Part shown: piece after piece, positions 27,601 to 36,353 of the stretch
How the letters are laid out: each line of letters starts with the position of its first letter
Numbering within the stretch: position 1 is the first letter of the stretch
Assembly (NCBI GenBank): GCA_944346885.1
Contig: CALVMR010000016.1
Coordinates: 61,736-125,735 of the forward strand
DNA length: 64,000 nt
Origin: an uncultured Clostridia bacterium
Lineage (GTDB): Bacteria > Bacillota > Clostridia > Christensenellales > Borkfalkiaceae
Reading direction: 5' to 3'
Made by a program: the position numbers and the translations under genes
The notes under the pieces: generated by a model
Told to the model about the DNA's origin: nothing
The model's input: the letters and a program-made list of their open reading frames with translations, nothing else
The model's database searches: none

Positions 27601-28359
27601 CGCAAACAGCTCACGGTACAGGTCGTACGCCCTCTGCACGTGCGGGTCGTCCGATTCGATGGTCACGTTTTTGAGTTCCGTGGCGAAGGTGGTATGGCGG
27701 CAATGATCCGACCAATACGTATCGATGACTTTGATCTCCGTTTCGGTCGGGTCGCGCTGCTCTTTCGCAAAATAATCGCGCACGAACGCCAAATCTGCAA
27801 CGCTCATGGCGAAACCGTTCTTTTTATGGTACGCGGCGATCTCTTCGTCGCTCATTTTCGTGAACCCGTACACCACGGGCACGTCGTGCGTGCTCATGCG
27901 GGCGCGTTTGAGCGTGCGCGGCTTCGCCAAAGAAACCTCGCTGCTCTCCACAGGGTTGATGAGGTGGTGTTTGATTTTTGCAAGCTCTTCCTGCGTAACG
28001 CCCTTTACGCAGATGACGCGCGCGCATTTTACGAGCGGGCGCTCTTTCTGCGTCAAAAGTTGCACGCACTGCGCGGCGCTGTCTGCCCGCTGGTCGTACT
28101 GCCCGTCCAAAAAGGCAACGGCAAACACCTCGTAGCCCTGCTCTACGGGCAGCTCTTCGCGGTACACGGTATCGACGGGCGGCTCCGAAAACACGCCCGC
28201 GACCGCCGCGGAAAATTCTTCTTCGGAGATGCCCTCCACGTCGTAACGGATCGCCTCGCGCACATCCTCGGCGTGAATGCCGAGCTGCGCGGCAAGATCC
28301 TCTTTGATCTTTTTTGCCTGCAAGTTATCCTTTTTTTCGACAAAGATCCTGTAAATCAT
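24673..28359 (-). CDS. purL: Phosphoribosylformylglycinamidine synthase, large single-chain form
   Basis: This enzyme makes FGAM from FGAR, glutamine and ATP. The 1,228-residue protein fuses a PurS-like N-terminal domain, the two-lobed synthetase (DIATIAVKKL-like and ETHNHPTEIEPFGGAATCLGG signature near residue 310) and a C-terminal glutaminase with PGTNCELD, GICNGFQAL (nucleophile Cys) and SHGEGKF. This is the clostridial large type, so separate PurS and PurQ are not needed. It is the last gene of the purine operon, 5 bases after purD. Confidence 0.96.
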   Translation of the reverse strand: MIYRIFVEKKDNLQAKKIKEDLAAQLGIHAEDVREAIRYDVEGISEEEFSAAVAGVFSEPPVDTVYREELPVEQGYEVFAVAFLDGQYDQRADSAAQCVQLLTQKERPLVKCARVICVKGVTQEELAKIKHHLINPVESSEVSLAKPRTLKRARMSTHDVPVVYGFTKMSDEEIAAYHKKNGFAMSVADLAFVRDYFAKEQRDPTETEIKVIDTYWSDHCRHTTFATELKNVTIESDDPHVQRAYDLYRELFAECNGGRADKYPCLMDVATIAVKKLKKEGRLDNLDVSDEINACSICIDAEIDGKTEKYLVMFKNETHNHPTEIEPFGGAATCLGGAIRDPLSGRTYVYQAMRITGSADPREKLEDTLPGKLPQRVITRTAAAGFSSYGNQIGLATGIVDEVYHPGYKAKRLETGFVVGGAPKDMVYREKPKAGDAILLLGGETGRDGCGGATGSSKAHDAHSVETCGAEVQKGNPLTERKLQRLFLNKEATRRIKKCNDFGAGGVSVAIGELSDGLVIDLDKVPLKYEGLSGTELAISESQERMAVVVGKEDVEEFVRLAAEENLSATPVATVTEDRRMKMFFKGRAIVDISRDFLDTNGVKQTADAQIVDRTTHFFDQKDVDFRSGLLSALSSLNVCSKQGLAEMFDSTIGARSVYMPFGGKNQLTPVAAMAAKLVGGETDMATVSAYGYSPELMCTSPFTGAIYSVIGSVSKLIAAGCDFDAIRLTFQEFFMRLGSDPKRWGVPLAALLGALYAQIGLGLGAIGGKDSMSGTFEHIDVPPTLISFALAPEKASKLITNVFTEAGTKVYRLPVPKDKNFIPDFKAYAALCRRVHAAIQKGEIAFAAVAENGGTAAAVVKSCLGNGLGFRFAAGDLFTECYGDLLVALGDPSAFPEAVYVGETEKDGFACGKVTVSFAEAEGAFANTLAKVFSHAAPAEGEVPCCDFAEKAKTLHIGAKAAKPRVFIPAFPGTNCELDTARKFRLAGAEPQIVVVKNRSAADIEESVRAIAKAISEANIVAFPGGFSGGDEPDGSGKFIATTFRNPRIAEELEKLLKQRDGLALGICNGFQALVKLGLVPYGEIRPLLPESPTLTYNNIARHVSRLVNIRVASAKSPWLSACKAGDVFAVPVSHGEGKFVAPPAALEALRKNGQIATQYCDLSGTPTMQYPFNPNGSVWAIEGITSPDGRVLGKMGHTERTGENLYKNCPPVLDMHLFESGVKYFK

Positions 28360-28363
28360 CTGC

Positions 28364-29647
28364 TCACTCCCCGCTGTTGTATTTTATGCCGATATCGCTG
28401 CGCATCTGTTTGCCCGCAAAGCGTATGTTCGCCGCGGCGGCATACGCCTTTTTGCGCGCGTCCGCCACCGTTTTCCCCTTGGCGCAGACGTTGAGCACCC
28501 TGCCGCCGTTGGTTTTGAGCACCCCGTTTTCGCGCTTGGTGCCCGCGTGGTACAAAAACGCTTCGCCGAGGTCGCCGACGGTGATCTCCTTCCCCTTTTC
28601 GTAGTGCAAAGGGTACCCGCCGCTCGCCAAAACCACGCACACGCAGGCGCCCTCTTCCCACTCGATATCGATATCGGCGAGGCGCCCGTCGGTCACCGCC
28701 TGAAAGATCTCAAACAGATCGGTCTTCAACATGGGCAAAACGACCTGCGTTTCCGGGTCGCCGAAGCGCGCGTTGTACTCCACGACTTTCATCCCCTCCG
28801 GCGTGCGCATCAACCCGCAGTACAAAACGCCTTTGAACGGGCGCCCTTCCGCGTTCATTGCGGCAACGGTGGGGAGCAGAATGTTGTTTTTTACCTCTTC
28901 CGCGATCTCTTTTGTGTAGAACGGGCAGGGCGTAAACGTACCCATGCCGCCCGTATTCAGCCCCTTATCCCCGTCCTGCGCGCGCTTATGGTCGCAGCTG
29001 GGGATCATGGGCACGATGGTCTTTCCGTCCGTAAAAGCGAGCACGGAGACCTCTTCGCCGGGTGTAAATTCTTTGCCGCGCAAAAGCTCTTCCACAACGA
29101 CTTTGTTGCCCGCGGCGCCGAACGCCTTATCCAGCATGATCTGCTTTAAGCCCGCCTCCGCTTCGGCAAGCGTTTCGCAGATCAAAACGCCCTTCCCCAG
29201 CGCAAGCCCGTCCGCCTTTAAAACGACGGGGAATTTTCCGCCGCGCACATAGGAAAGCGCCGCGTCGTACTCGGTAAAAACCTCGTACGCCGCCGTAGGG
29301 ATGCCGTACTTTTTCATGAGCTGCTTGGCAAAACTCTTGCTCGCTTCGATCTGCGCCGCCGCGGCGCTCGGCCCGAACGCACGGTGCCCGCGCGCTTGCA
29401 ACGCATCGACGAGCCCCGCCGCCAAAGGATCGTCCGGCGCGACGACGGTGTATTCCACGTCCTTATGCGCGTCCACCCAATCGCAGACGGCGGCGTTGTT
29501 CATATAATCGACGTCTACGCACTCGGCAAGCTCGGCAATGCCCGCGTTGCCCTTCATGCAATAGATCTTTCCGACTTTCGGGCTCTTTGCGAGCGCCGCC
29601 ACGATGGCGTGCTCGCGCCCCCCGTTTCCGATGACAAGAACGTTCAT
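28364..29647 (-). CDS. purD: Phosphoribosylamine-glycine ligase
   Basis: PurD (GAR synthetase) joins glycine to phosphoribosylamine using ATP. The 427-residue ATP-grasp protein begins MNVLVIGNGGREHAI and has GPSAAAAQIEASK, LKADGLALGKGV and FGDPETQ, all family motifs. GGAGG lies 4 bases before the ATG. It is separated from the upstream AICAR transformylase gene by about 170 bases that include a strong hairpin. Confidence 0.96.
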   Translation of the reverse strand: MNVLVIGNGGREHAIVAALAKSPKVGKIYCMKGNAGIAELAECVDVDYMNNAAVCDWVDAHKDVEYTVVAPDDPLAAGLVDALQARGHRAFGPSAAAAQIEASKSFAKQLMKKYGIPTAAYEVFTEYDAALSYVRGGKFPVVLKADGLALGKGVLICETLAEAEAGLKQIMLDKAFGAAGNKVVVEELLRGKEFTPGEEVSVLAFTDGKTIVPMIPSCDHKRAQDGDKGLNTGGMGTFTPCPFYTKEIAEEVKNNILLPTVAAMNAEGRPFKGVLYCGLMRTPEGMKVVEYNARFGDPETQVVLPMLKTDLFEIFQAVTDGRLADIDIEWEEGACVCVVLASGGYPLHYEKGKEITVGDLGEAFLYHAGTKRENGVLKTNGGRVLNVCAKGKTVADARKKAYAAAANIRFAGKQMRSDIGIKYNSGE

Positions 29648-29778
29648 TTCTCCTCCGTGTAAATGCCGTTGAGCGCCTTTTTAAAGTTCCCCGCGGCGCG
29701 CGGCGCCGCTTCCGGAAATCCGCGCGAAATGCGGTTTTTCCTCGCGGAAAAAGAGCCGTTTGCGCCCTCCGACTGCGG

Positions 29779-29808
29779 AAAAAAGTTTTGCCGACGCAAA
29801 ACTTTTTT
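29779..29808. terminator. Perfect T-flanked hairpin inside the purine operon
   Basis: AAAAAAGTTTTGC (29779-29791) pairs perfectly with GCAAAACTTTTTT (29796-29808) around a four-base loop, directly after the transformylase stop. The T-run is within the stem, so on either strand it could act as an intrinsic terminator or a partial attenuator lowering purD-purL expression. Confidence 0.6.
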
Positions 29809-29815
29809 CGCTAGC

Positions 29816-31000
29816 TCAGTGATGGAACAGGCGCATGCCCGTAAACGCCATGGCGATGTTGTATTTATCGCACGCTTCGATGACAAGATCGTCGCGCACG
29901 GAACCGCCCGGCTGCGCAACATAGGAAACGCCGCTCTTTTTGGCGCGTTCGATGTTATCCGAGAACGGGAAAAACGCGTCGCTCCCCAAAGATACGCCCG
30001 TAATCTTGGAAAGATACTCTTTTTGTTCCTCTTTCAAGAAGGGTTCGGGGCGGACGGCAAAGTTCTTTTTCCAAACCCCGTCTCCGAGCACGTCCTCCCA
30101 CTCGTCGGAGAGGTAAATATCGATGATGTTGTTTTTATCGGGGCGGCTGACCCCTTCGGCGAACTGCAAGCCGAGCACCTTGTCGCTTTGGCGCAAGTGC
30201 CACAGATCCGCCTTGCTGCCCGCAAGGCGGGTGCAGTGGATGCGCGATTGCTGCCCCGCGCCCACGCCGATCGCCTGCCCGTCCGCCGCAAAGCAGACGG
30301 AATTCGACTGCGTGTATTTCAGCGTGATGAGCGAAACGATGAGGTCGGTCACCGCCTCGGCGGGAATGTGTTTGTTTTTGGTGACGACGTTTTGCAAGAG
30401 GGCGGCGTCGATCTTAAAGTTGTTTCTGCCCTGCTCGAAGGTGATGCCGAACACCTGCTTGTGCTCGACGGGGGCGGGCACGTAGTCTTTATCGATCGCC
30501 ACGATGTTGTAGCCGCCCTTCTTTTTCCCCTTTAAAATTTCCAGCGCCTTGGGCGAATACGAAGGGGCGATGATGCCGTCGGATACTTCGCGCGCGATGA
30601 TCTTTGCCGTCACCTCGTCGCATTCGTCCGAAAGCGCGATCCAATCCCCGAAAGAGGACATGCGGTCGGTGCCGCGGGCGCGCGCATAGGCGCAGGCGAG
30701 CGGAGAATCGTCCAACCCCTCGATATCGTCAACAAAGCACGCCTTTTTCAGCCTGTCCGAAAGTTTTTTGCCGACGGCAGCCGAAGTGGGGCTGACGTGT
30801 TTGAAAGAGGTGGCGCAAGGCTGCCCCGTGCTCTCTTTCAACTCTTTGACCAGCTGCCAGCTGTTGAACGCATCCAAAAAGTTGATGTAGCCGGGCCTGC
30901 CGTTCAGGATCGTAACGGGCAGATCGGCACCGTTTTCCATGAAGATGCGCGCCGGTTTTTGGTTGGGGTTACAGCCGTATTTGAGTTCAAACTCCTTCAT
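29816..31000 (-). CDS. AICAR transformylase, stand-alone (PurH-like without cyclohydrolase)
   Basis: This protein should transfer a formyl group from 10-formyl-THF to AICAR, giving FAICAR. Its 394 residues correspond to the AICARFT domain of PurH (LKYGCNPNQKPA at the N-terminus, SFKHVSPTSAAVG near residue 65, and IAPSYSPKALEILK). The IMP cyclohydrolase domain normally fused N-terminally is absent; the next upstream gene supplies a PurO-type cyclohydrolase. Spacing to that gene is 12 bases. Confidence 0.9.
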   Translation of the reverse strand: MKEFELKYGCNPNQKPARIFMENGADLPVTILNGRPGYINFLDAFNSWQLVKELKESTGQPCATSFKHVSPTSAAVGKKLSDRLKKACFVDDIEGLDDSPLACAYARARGTDRMSSFGDWIALSDECDEVTAKIIAREVSDGIIAPSYSPKALEILKGKKKGGYNIVAIDKDYVPAPVEHKQVFGITFEQGRNNFKIDAALLQNVVTKNKHIPAEAVTDLIVSLITLKYTQSNSVCFAADGQAIGVGAGQQSRIHCTRLAGSKADLWHLRQSDKVLGLQFAEGVSRPDKNNIIDIYLSDEWEDVLGDGVWKKNFAVRPEPFLKEEQKEYLSKITGVSLGSDAFFPFSDNIERAKKSGVSYVAQPGGSVRDDLVIEACDKYNIAMAFTGMRLFHH

Positions 31001-31012
31001 TCCCTCTCTCCT

Positions 31013-31732
31013 TTACTTGTTTTTGTTGATGAGCACGCGCTCGAACTTCCCCGTGGCGAGGTCGGTGTAGCGCACATACAGCGAAATTTTATTGCTCTCG
31101 TTCAAATTGTTCCAGAGCGTTTCGGAAAATTCGCGGATATCGTTCGGAACGGCAACGCGCTCCGGCTCTCCCGTAAAGGTCGGGATGGGATGCCCGTCGC
31201 AGTTGTATGTGTGAAGAAAATGCCCTACCCCTGCAAGCGGCGCATACGAAAACGTGAAGCGGTTGCACGCCGAACCGATGGCGTCCGCGCTCTTTAAAAT
31301 ACTCATTTTATAGGTGAAACCGCCGTCCGCAAAGGTGAGCACGGCGCTGATGCGCGGGGTGAAATTCGGATCGTCCGGCTCAAAGCAGCGCGTTTCCAGC
31401 GCCTGTTCAAAGCTCTTTCCCTGCGCCAAAAAATTGTAAACGGTATCCGTTTGGTCGCCGTTGGTGACGATGACGTTGTTTTCATACCTGCGCACGGGAG
31501 AATAGATGATGAGCGAAGGGTCTTCCACCTTGCTCTCGTCAAAGGGATAAATGGTCACTTCCTCTCCCTGCTCGGTAAAGATGCGGTTGCGGCTGTTTTC
31601 GCTCCGCCCCATGATAAAATAGGCAAAGACCGCCTTTTTTCCGTCTTCGCTCTTACCGACGACGATGCCGCGCCCGACGTAGCTGTTATCCTTGATCAAC
31701 GCGCCGATATCCGAAACATTGTATACGCTCAT
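31013..31732 (-). CDS. purO: IMP cyclohydrolase, PurO type
   Basis: The 239-residue protein matches the PurO family first known from Archaea (N-terminal NSYVGRGIVVGKSEDGKKA, then AYFIMGRSENSRNRIF). It closes FAICAR to IMP, the last step of the pathway. ATG 31732 follows GAGGAG by 9 bases; the frame extends 25 codons further but that part is not family-like and overlaps the purN ribosome region. Its place beside a cyclohydrolase-less transformylase supports the call. Confidence 0.9.
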   Translation of the reverse strand: MSVYNVSDIGALIKDNSYVGRGIVVGKSEDGKKAVFAYFIMGRSENSRNRIFTEQGEEVTIYPFDESKVEDPSLIIYSPVRRYENNVIVTNGDQTDTVYNFLAQGKSFEQALETRCFEPDDPNFTPRISAVLTFADGGFTYKMSILKSADAIGSACNRFTFSYAPLAGVGHFLHTYNCDGHPIPTFTGEPERVAVPNDIREFSETLWNNLNESNKISLYVRYTDLATGKFERVLINKNK

Positions 31733-31755
31733 TCCGATTTGCTCCTCTCTCGATT

Positions 31756-32373
31756 TTATTGCAGGACCGTGACGACCCGCCCCTCTTTTTTGATCTTGCC
31801 CGTGCACAGCAGGCGCACCGCTTCGGGCAGCGCCCTGTGCTCTTCCTCCAAGATGCGCGCCTGCAACGATTCGGGCGTGTCTTCGGGCAGCACCTCCACG
31901 GCGCGCTGCATGATGATCGCGCCGCCGTCGCAGTTTTCATCCACAAAATGCACCGTTAAGCCCGAAAGTTTTACGCCGTATTCGATGGCGGCGCGGTGCA
32001 CGTTCAGCCCGTAAAACCCTTTGCCGCAGAAGCTGGGGATCAGCGACGGATGGATGTTGACGATCCGGTCCGGAAAGGCGCGCACAAAATTTTCGGTAAC
32101 GATGGAGAGCCAGCCCGCGAACACGACGTAATCGATGCCGCGCGCGCGCAGGTCCTCGATCACCTGCTCGTACATCGCCTCGGCGGAAGGATATGCGGTT
32201 TTGCTGCGCACGATCCAAGCCACGCCGTGCTTTTTTGCGCGTTCGATGGCGCCGATCCCCTCTTTGGAGGCGACCAAGAGCGCCACTTCGCAAAACGGCT
32301 GCTTTTCGTTCGCGTCCAAAACAGATTGAAAATCGCTCCCCGATCCGCTTGCAAACACTGCTATTTTTTTCAC
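31756..32373 (-). CDS. purN: Phosphoribosylglycinamide formyltransferase
   Basis: PurN formylates GAR with 10-formyl-THF. The 205-residue protein has the FASGSGSDFQSV loop at residues 7-18, the catalytic NIHPSLIPSFCGKGFYG segment and the HFVDENCDGGAII motif. It overlaps purM by four bases. Confidence 0.95.
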   Translation of the reverse strand: MKKIAVFASGSGSDFQSVLDANEKQPFCEVALLVASKEGIGAIERAKKHGVAWIVRSKTAYPSAEAMYEQVIEDLRARGIDYVVFAGWLSIVTENFVRAFPDRIVNIHPSLIPSFCGKGFYGLNVHRAAIEYGVKLSGLTVHFVDENCDGGAIIMQRAVEVLPEDTPESLQARILEEEHRALPEAVRLLCTGKIKKEGRVVTVLQ

Positions 32374-33398
32374 CGCAGCGTCACCCCTTTTCCCGCAACC
32401 GTTTCGCCGATGCGGTACGCCCTTTCACCCGTGCTTTCCAGCTGGGCAATGGCGGCTGCCGCATCCTTTTTATCCACGCAGACCACCATGCCGATCCCCA
32501 TGTTGAAGGTGTTGTAGATCTGTTCGTTTGCGATCCCCGCCTTTTCCTGCATGATGGAAAAGATGGGCGGAACGGGATAGGACCCGATATCGACCGTGCA
32601 CCCGATCCCCTCCGGGAAAATGCGGGGGATGTTTTCAAAAAACCCGCCGCCCGTGATGTGCGCGATGCCTTTGACGGGCACCTTTCGGATCAGCTGCAAG
32701 ATGCTGTTCACATAAATTTTGGTGGGCGTGAGCAAAACATTCAGCAGTTTGTCTTTCAATCGGTCGTCATAGCGGTCGAGATCGTGCGAGGCGTTGCTGT
32801 CTCCGAACAGGCGGCGCACCAGCGAATACCCGTTGGAATGGATGCCGCTGGACGCGATGCCGATGAGCGCATCCCCTGCCGCAATATCCTTTCCGTTGAT
32901 GACTTTCTTTTTATCGACGATGCCGACGGCAAAACCGGCGATATCGTATTCGCCGTCCGCATAAAAACCGGGCATCTCCGCCGTTTCGCCGCCGATGAGC
33001 GCGCAGCCCGCCATGCGGCAGCCCTCCGCAACGCCCGAAACGACGGTCGCCACCACTTCGGGCGAAAGCCTGCCGGTTGCAAAATAATCGAGGAAAAAGA
33101 GCGGTTTTGCGCCTTGGCAAACGATGTCGTTCACGCACATCGCCACGGCGTCGATCCCGATGGTGTCGTGCTTGCCGGAAAGAAAGGCATATTTGAGCTT
33201 GGTGCCCACGCCGTCCGTGCCCGCCACGAGCACGGGCTCTTCCATCTTTTCCCCCGCAATGGAGTAGAACCCGCCGAAGGAGCCGATATCGCCGAGCACG
33301 TTGCCGTCGAACGTAGACTGCACATGTTTTTTCATCAGTTCGACCGCTTTGTAACCGCGTTCGACGTCTACGCCGCTGTCTTTATACGAAATTGCCAT
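32370..33398 (-). CDS. purM: Phosphoribosylformylglycinamidine cyclo-ligase
   Basis: PurM (AIR synthetase) cyclises FGAM to AIR with ATP. The 342-residue protein shows SYKDSGVDVERGY at the N-terminus, GTDGVGTKLKYA, ALIGGETAEMPGFY and HITGGGFFENIPR. It follows purF by 20 bases. Confidence 0.96.
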   Translation of the reverse strand: MAISYKDSGVDVERGYKAVELMKKHVQSTFDGNVLGDIGSFGGFYSIAGEKMEEPVLVAGTDGVGTKLKYAFLSGKHDTIGIDAVAMCVNDIVCQGAKPLFFLDYFATGRLSPEVVATVVSGVAEGCRMAGCALIGGETAEMPGFYADGEYDIAGFAVGIVDKKKVINGKDIAAGDALIGIASSGIHSNGYSLVRRLFGDSNASHDLDRYDDRLKDKLLNVLLTPTKIYVNSILQLIRKVPVKGIAHITGGGFFENIPRIFPEGIGCTVDIGSYPVPPIFSIMQEKAGIANEQIYNTFNMGIGMVVCVDKKDAAAAIAQLESTGERAYRIGETVAGKGVTLR

Positions 33399-33418
33399 AA
33401 CCGCCTTAAAAACCTCTC

Positions 33419-34846
33419 TTATTCGAATTTGAGTTTGTCCGCCTGATAATCTTCAAGCGAATAGGGATAATTGCCGTCGAAGCAGCCGGTGCAGAACCCG
33501 TGCGCACAGCGCGCACACGATTCTTTGAGCTGTTCGACGCTCATATACGTGAGCGAATCCGCCCCGATGTACTCGCAGATCTCCTTGACGGACTTGTTTG
33601 CGCCGATGAGCTGCGAATACGTTTCGATATCGATGCCGAGGTGACAGGGATGCTTGACGACGGGCGAGCTCGCCATCATGTGCACTTCTTTGGCGCCACC
33701 CTCGCGCAGCATCTTTACGATCTTGCGGCTGGTCGTGCCGCGCACGATGGAGTCGTCGATGATAATGACGCGCTTGCCCTCGATGTTGGCGCGCAGCGCG
33801 TTCATTTTGACGCTTACGCTGTTTTCGCGCATGCGCTGGTCGGGCTGGATAAACGTTCTGCCGACGTAGCGGTTTTTGGCGAGCGCCTCCACAAACGGGA
33901 TGCCCGATTCCTCCGAAAACCCGCGCGCCGCCACCAACCCGGAATCGGGAACGCCCGCCACGAGGTCCGCCTCGATGCGGTTGTTGCGCGCCAAAATACG
34001 CCCCGCCTCTTTGCGCGCGGCGTACACGCTCAACCCGTCTATGATGCTGTCCGGGCGGGAGAAGTAAACGTATTCGAAGATACAGCTTGCGGGGCGCTTA
34101 TCCGAGGTATCCATAAAATAGGAACGCTCGCCCTGCGTATCGACGACGATGACTTCGCCCGGCTTAACGTCGCGCACATAAGAGGCGCAAACGGCGTCAA
34201 GCGCGCACGTTTCGCTGGCGACGACGGTATCGTCTAAACTCTTGCCGAGCACCAGCGGACGGATGCCGTACGGGTCGCGCACGGCGATGAGCTTATCCGC
34301 CGTCATCACGACGAGCGCATAGGCGCCGCGGATACGCTCGCAGGCGGCGAGCACGCCCTTTACGATGTCTCCGTCGCTGTACTTATTGATGAGCAGCGCG
34401 ATGACCTCGGAATCGATGCTCGTTTGAAACACGGCGTTATCCGCGATCAGCTCTTCGCGCAGCTGCTTGGTGTTGGTAAGGTTGCCGTTGTGCGCAAGCG
34501 CCATCTTTCCGCACTTGCCCGTAAAAACGATGGGCTGGGCGTTGAGCAGAGAGCTCGCCCCCGTCGTGGAATAGCGCACGTGCCCGATGGCGATATCGCC
34601 CTCCGGCAGCTCCTGCAAACGCCCGTTTGCGAACACTTCCGGCACCAGCCCCATCCCCTTGTAATAGTGGATCTTGTTCGCATACGAAACGGCAATGCCG
34701 GCACTCTCCTGTCCGCGATGCTGCAAGGCATACAGCCCGTAATACACGGTATGCGCAATGTCTCGCGTTTCCGGCGAATAGACGCCGAACACGCCGCACT
34801 CCTCGTGCATGCCGTCAAACGGAAGTTTTTCGTCCCGTAAATACAT
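33419..34846 (-). CDS. purF: Amidophosphoribosyltransferase
   Basis: PurF catalyses the committed step, PRPP plus glutamine to phosphoribosylamine. The 475-residue product starts at ATG 34846, with AGGAGG 5 bases upstream. A short propeptide of 16 residues precedes Cys17 in CGVFGVY, which becomes the N-terminal nucleophile after cleavage, as in Bacillus. The PRPP loop VIIDDSIVRGTT is present, and C-terminal cysteines (CARCAHGFCTGC) fit the [4Fe-4S] form. Longer open frame upstream is intergenic. Confidence 0.95.
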   Translation of the reverse strand: MYLRDEKLPFDGMHEECGVFGVYSPETRDIAHTVYYGLYALQHRGQESAGIAVSYANKIHYYKGMGLVPEVFANGRLQELPEGDIAIGHVRYSTTGASSLLNAQPIVFTGKCGKMALAHNGNLTNTKQLREELIADNAVFQTSIDSEVIALLINKYSDGDIVKGVLAACERIRGAYALVVMTADKLIAVRDPYGIRPLVLGKSLDDTVVASETCALDAVCASYVRDVKPGEVIVVDTQGERSYFMDTSDKRPASCIFEYVYFSRPDSIIDGLSVYAARKEAGRILARNNRIEADLVAGVPDSGLVAARGFSEESGIPFVEALAKNRYVGRTFIQPDQRMRENSVSVKMNALRANIEGKRVIIIDDSIVRGTTSRKIVKMLREGGAKEVHMMASSPVVKHPCHLGIDIETYSQLIGANKSVKEICEYIGADSLTYMSVEQLKESCARCAHGFCTGCFDGNYPYSLEDYQADKLKFE

Positions 34847-34934
34847 CCTGTCCTCCTGATGCTTGCCGCCGAAAAGCGGAAAACGCGCGGCGCGGCGCTG
34901 CCGCGCCGCGCGAACAAAAAGCCTGTCGCGGTGC

Positions 34935-35642
34935 TTACTTGCCCGTAAGGCGTGCAAACACTTCCTTATAGGCGTCTTCCACGCCGCCCATATCGCGGCG
35001 GAACCTGTCTTTATCCAATTTTTCGCCCGTGGTCATATCCCAGAAGCGGCAGGTATCCGGCGAAATTTCGTCCGCGAGAATGATCTGCCCCTTGAACCTG
35101 CCGAATTCGAGCTTGAAATCGATGAGGTCAATGTTCAGCCCCTTGAAAAACTCCTTCATGACGTCGTTTACCTTAAACGCCATGTTTTTGATGGTCTCCA
35201 ACTCTTCGGGCGTGGCAAGCTCCATCGCAAGCGCCTGGTAATCGTTGATCAGCGGATCGCCCAGATCGTCGTTTTTGTAGCTGAACTCAAAGCAGGTGAC
35301 GGGCAGCTTTTTCCCTTCGGGAACGCCGTAGCGCTTGGAAAAACTCCCCGCCGCCGTGTTGCGGATGATCACTTCGAGCGGCACGATCTCCACCTTTTTG
35401 ACCGCGGTTTCACGGTCGGAAAGCTCCTCCACATAGTGCGTGGGGATGCCGTGCTGTTCCATGAGGCGGAACATCATATTGCTCATGCGGTTGTTGATGA
35501 CGCCTTTGCCCGCGATCGTGCCTTTTTTGAGCCCGTTGAACGCGGTGGCATCGTCCTTGTAGTCCACGATCACGATATCCGGATCGTTCGTGGCGTACAC
35601 CTTTTTCGCCTTGCCCTCGTAGAGCTGACCGAGTTTTTGCAT
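34935..35642 (-). CDS. purC: SAICAR synthetase
   Basis: PurC joins CAIR and aspartate with ATP. The 235-residue product has [12 protein letters not shown] near the N-terminus, [21 protein letters not shown] and DFKLEFG. ATG 35642 is preceded by GGAGAGG-like sequence. It lies between purE and purF. Confidence 0.96.
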   Translation of the reverse strand: MQKLGQLYEGKAKKVYATNDPDIVIVDYKDDATAFNGLKKGTIAGKGVINNRMSNMMFRLMEQHGIPTHYVEELSDRETAVKKVEIVPLEVIIRNTAAGSFSKRYGVPEGKKLPVTCFEFSYKNDDLGDPLINDYQALAMELATPEELETIKNMAFKVNDVMKEFFKGLNIDLIDFKLEFGRFKGQIILADEISPDTCRFWDMTTGEKLDKDRFRRDMGGVEDAYKEVFARLTGK

Positions 35643-35711
35643 TGTAACCTCTCCTCCCAAAAAATTTTCTTCTGAGCGCCGCAAAAAATTTTTACGGTTT
35701 GTTTTGGCGCG

Positions 35712-35778
35712 CCGCGCGCTTCGGCTTGCGGCGTATTGCGGTTCGCTTTTTTGTACCGCGCGCTTCGGCTTGCGGCGT
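35712..35778. repeat. 23-base direct repeat after purE
   Basis: CCGCGCGCTTCGGCTTGCGGCGT occurs at 35712-35734 and 35756-35778, a 44-base period; similar GTTCGCTTT sequence follows each copy. The second copy abuts the purE stop, so this is a recent tandem duplication in the purE-purC spacer. Each copy can form a small hairpin. Confidence 0.75.
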
Positions 35779-35779
35779 T

Positions 35780-36271
35780 TTACAGTTCGCTTTGCAGCGC
35801 CGCGTCGTCCGCCGCGATCTTCTCCGCCATCTGCACTTTGTAAGCGGCAAGCCGCTCGGCAACGGCGGGATACTTCAACCCCAAGATCTGCAAAGCGAGC
35901 AGCCCCGCGTTTTCGCCGCCGTTCACGCCGACGGTCGCAACCGGAATGCCGGAGGGCATCTGCACGATGGATAAAAGGCTGTCTAACCCGCCCATCATAT
36001 CCGTTTTGACGGGGAGCCCGATGACGGGAAGCGTCGTATACGCGGCGATCACGCCGCCCAGATGCGCCGCCTTGCCCGCCGCGCAGATGATCACTTCGAC
36101 GCCGCGTTCCTTCGCGCCCGCCGCAAAAGCGTGCGCCTCGCCCGGCGTGCGGTGCGCGGAAATGACGCGCACTTCGGGCGTTTCGCCGAATTTTTCCAAA
36201 ACGGCGATCGCCGGTTTGACAACGGGCAGGTCAGACTTGCTGCCCATGAGGATCGCTACTTTTGCCGCCAT
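35780..36271 (-). CDS. purE: N5-carboxyaminoimidazole ribonucleotide mutase
   Basis: PurE interconverts N5-CAIR and CAIR. The 163-residue protein has MGSKSD, the SAHRTP signature near residue 40 and [14 protein letters not shown]. The class I motif GGAAHLPG reads GKAAHLGG here. No purK is in this operon, so either purK is elsewhere or AIR is carboxylated directly. It is the first gene of the purine operon; I see no PurR box or purine riboswitch in the 82 bases before it. Confidence 0.93.
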   Translation of the reverse strand: MAAKVAILMGSKSDLPVVKPAIAVLEKFGETPEVRVISAHRTPGEAHAFAAGAKERGVEVIICAAGKAAHLGGVIAAYTTLPVIGLPVKTDMMGGLDSLLSIVQMPSGIPVATVGVNGGENAGLLALQILGLKYPAVAERLAAYKVQMAEKIAADDAALQSEL

Positions 36272-36353
36272 ATCTCTTCTCCTTGACTTGCGGCGGGAGG
36301 CTGCCGCGGTTAAAACGCCGCATTGCGGGGCATACTGCCGTGCGGAGGCAACG

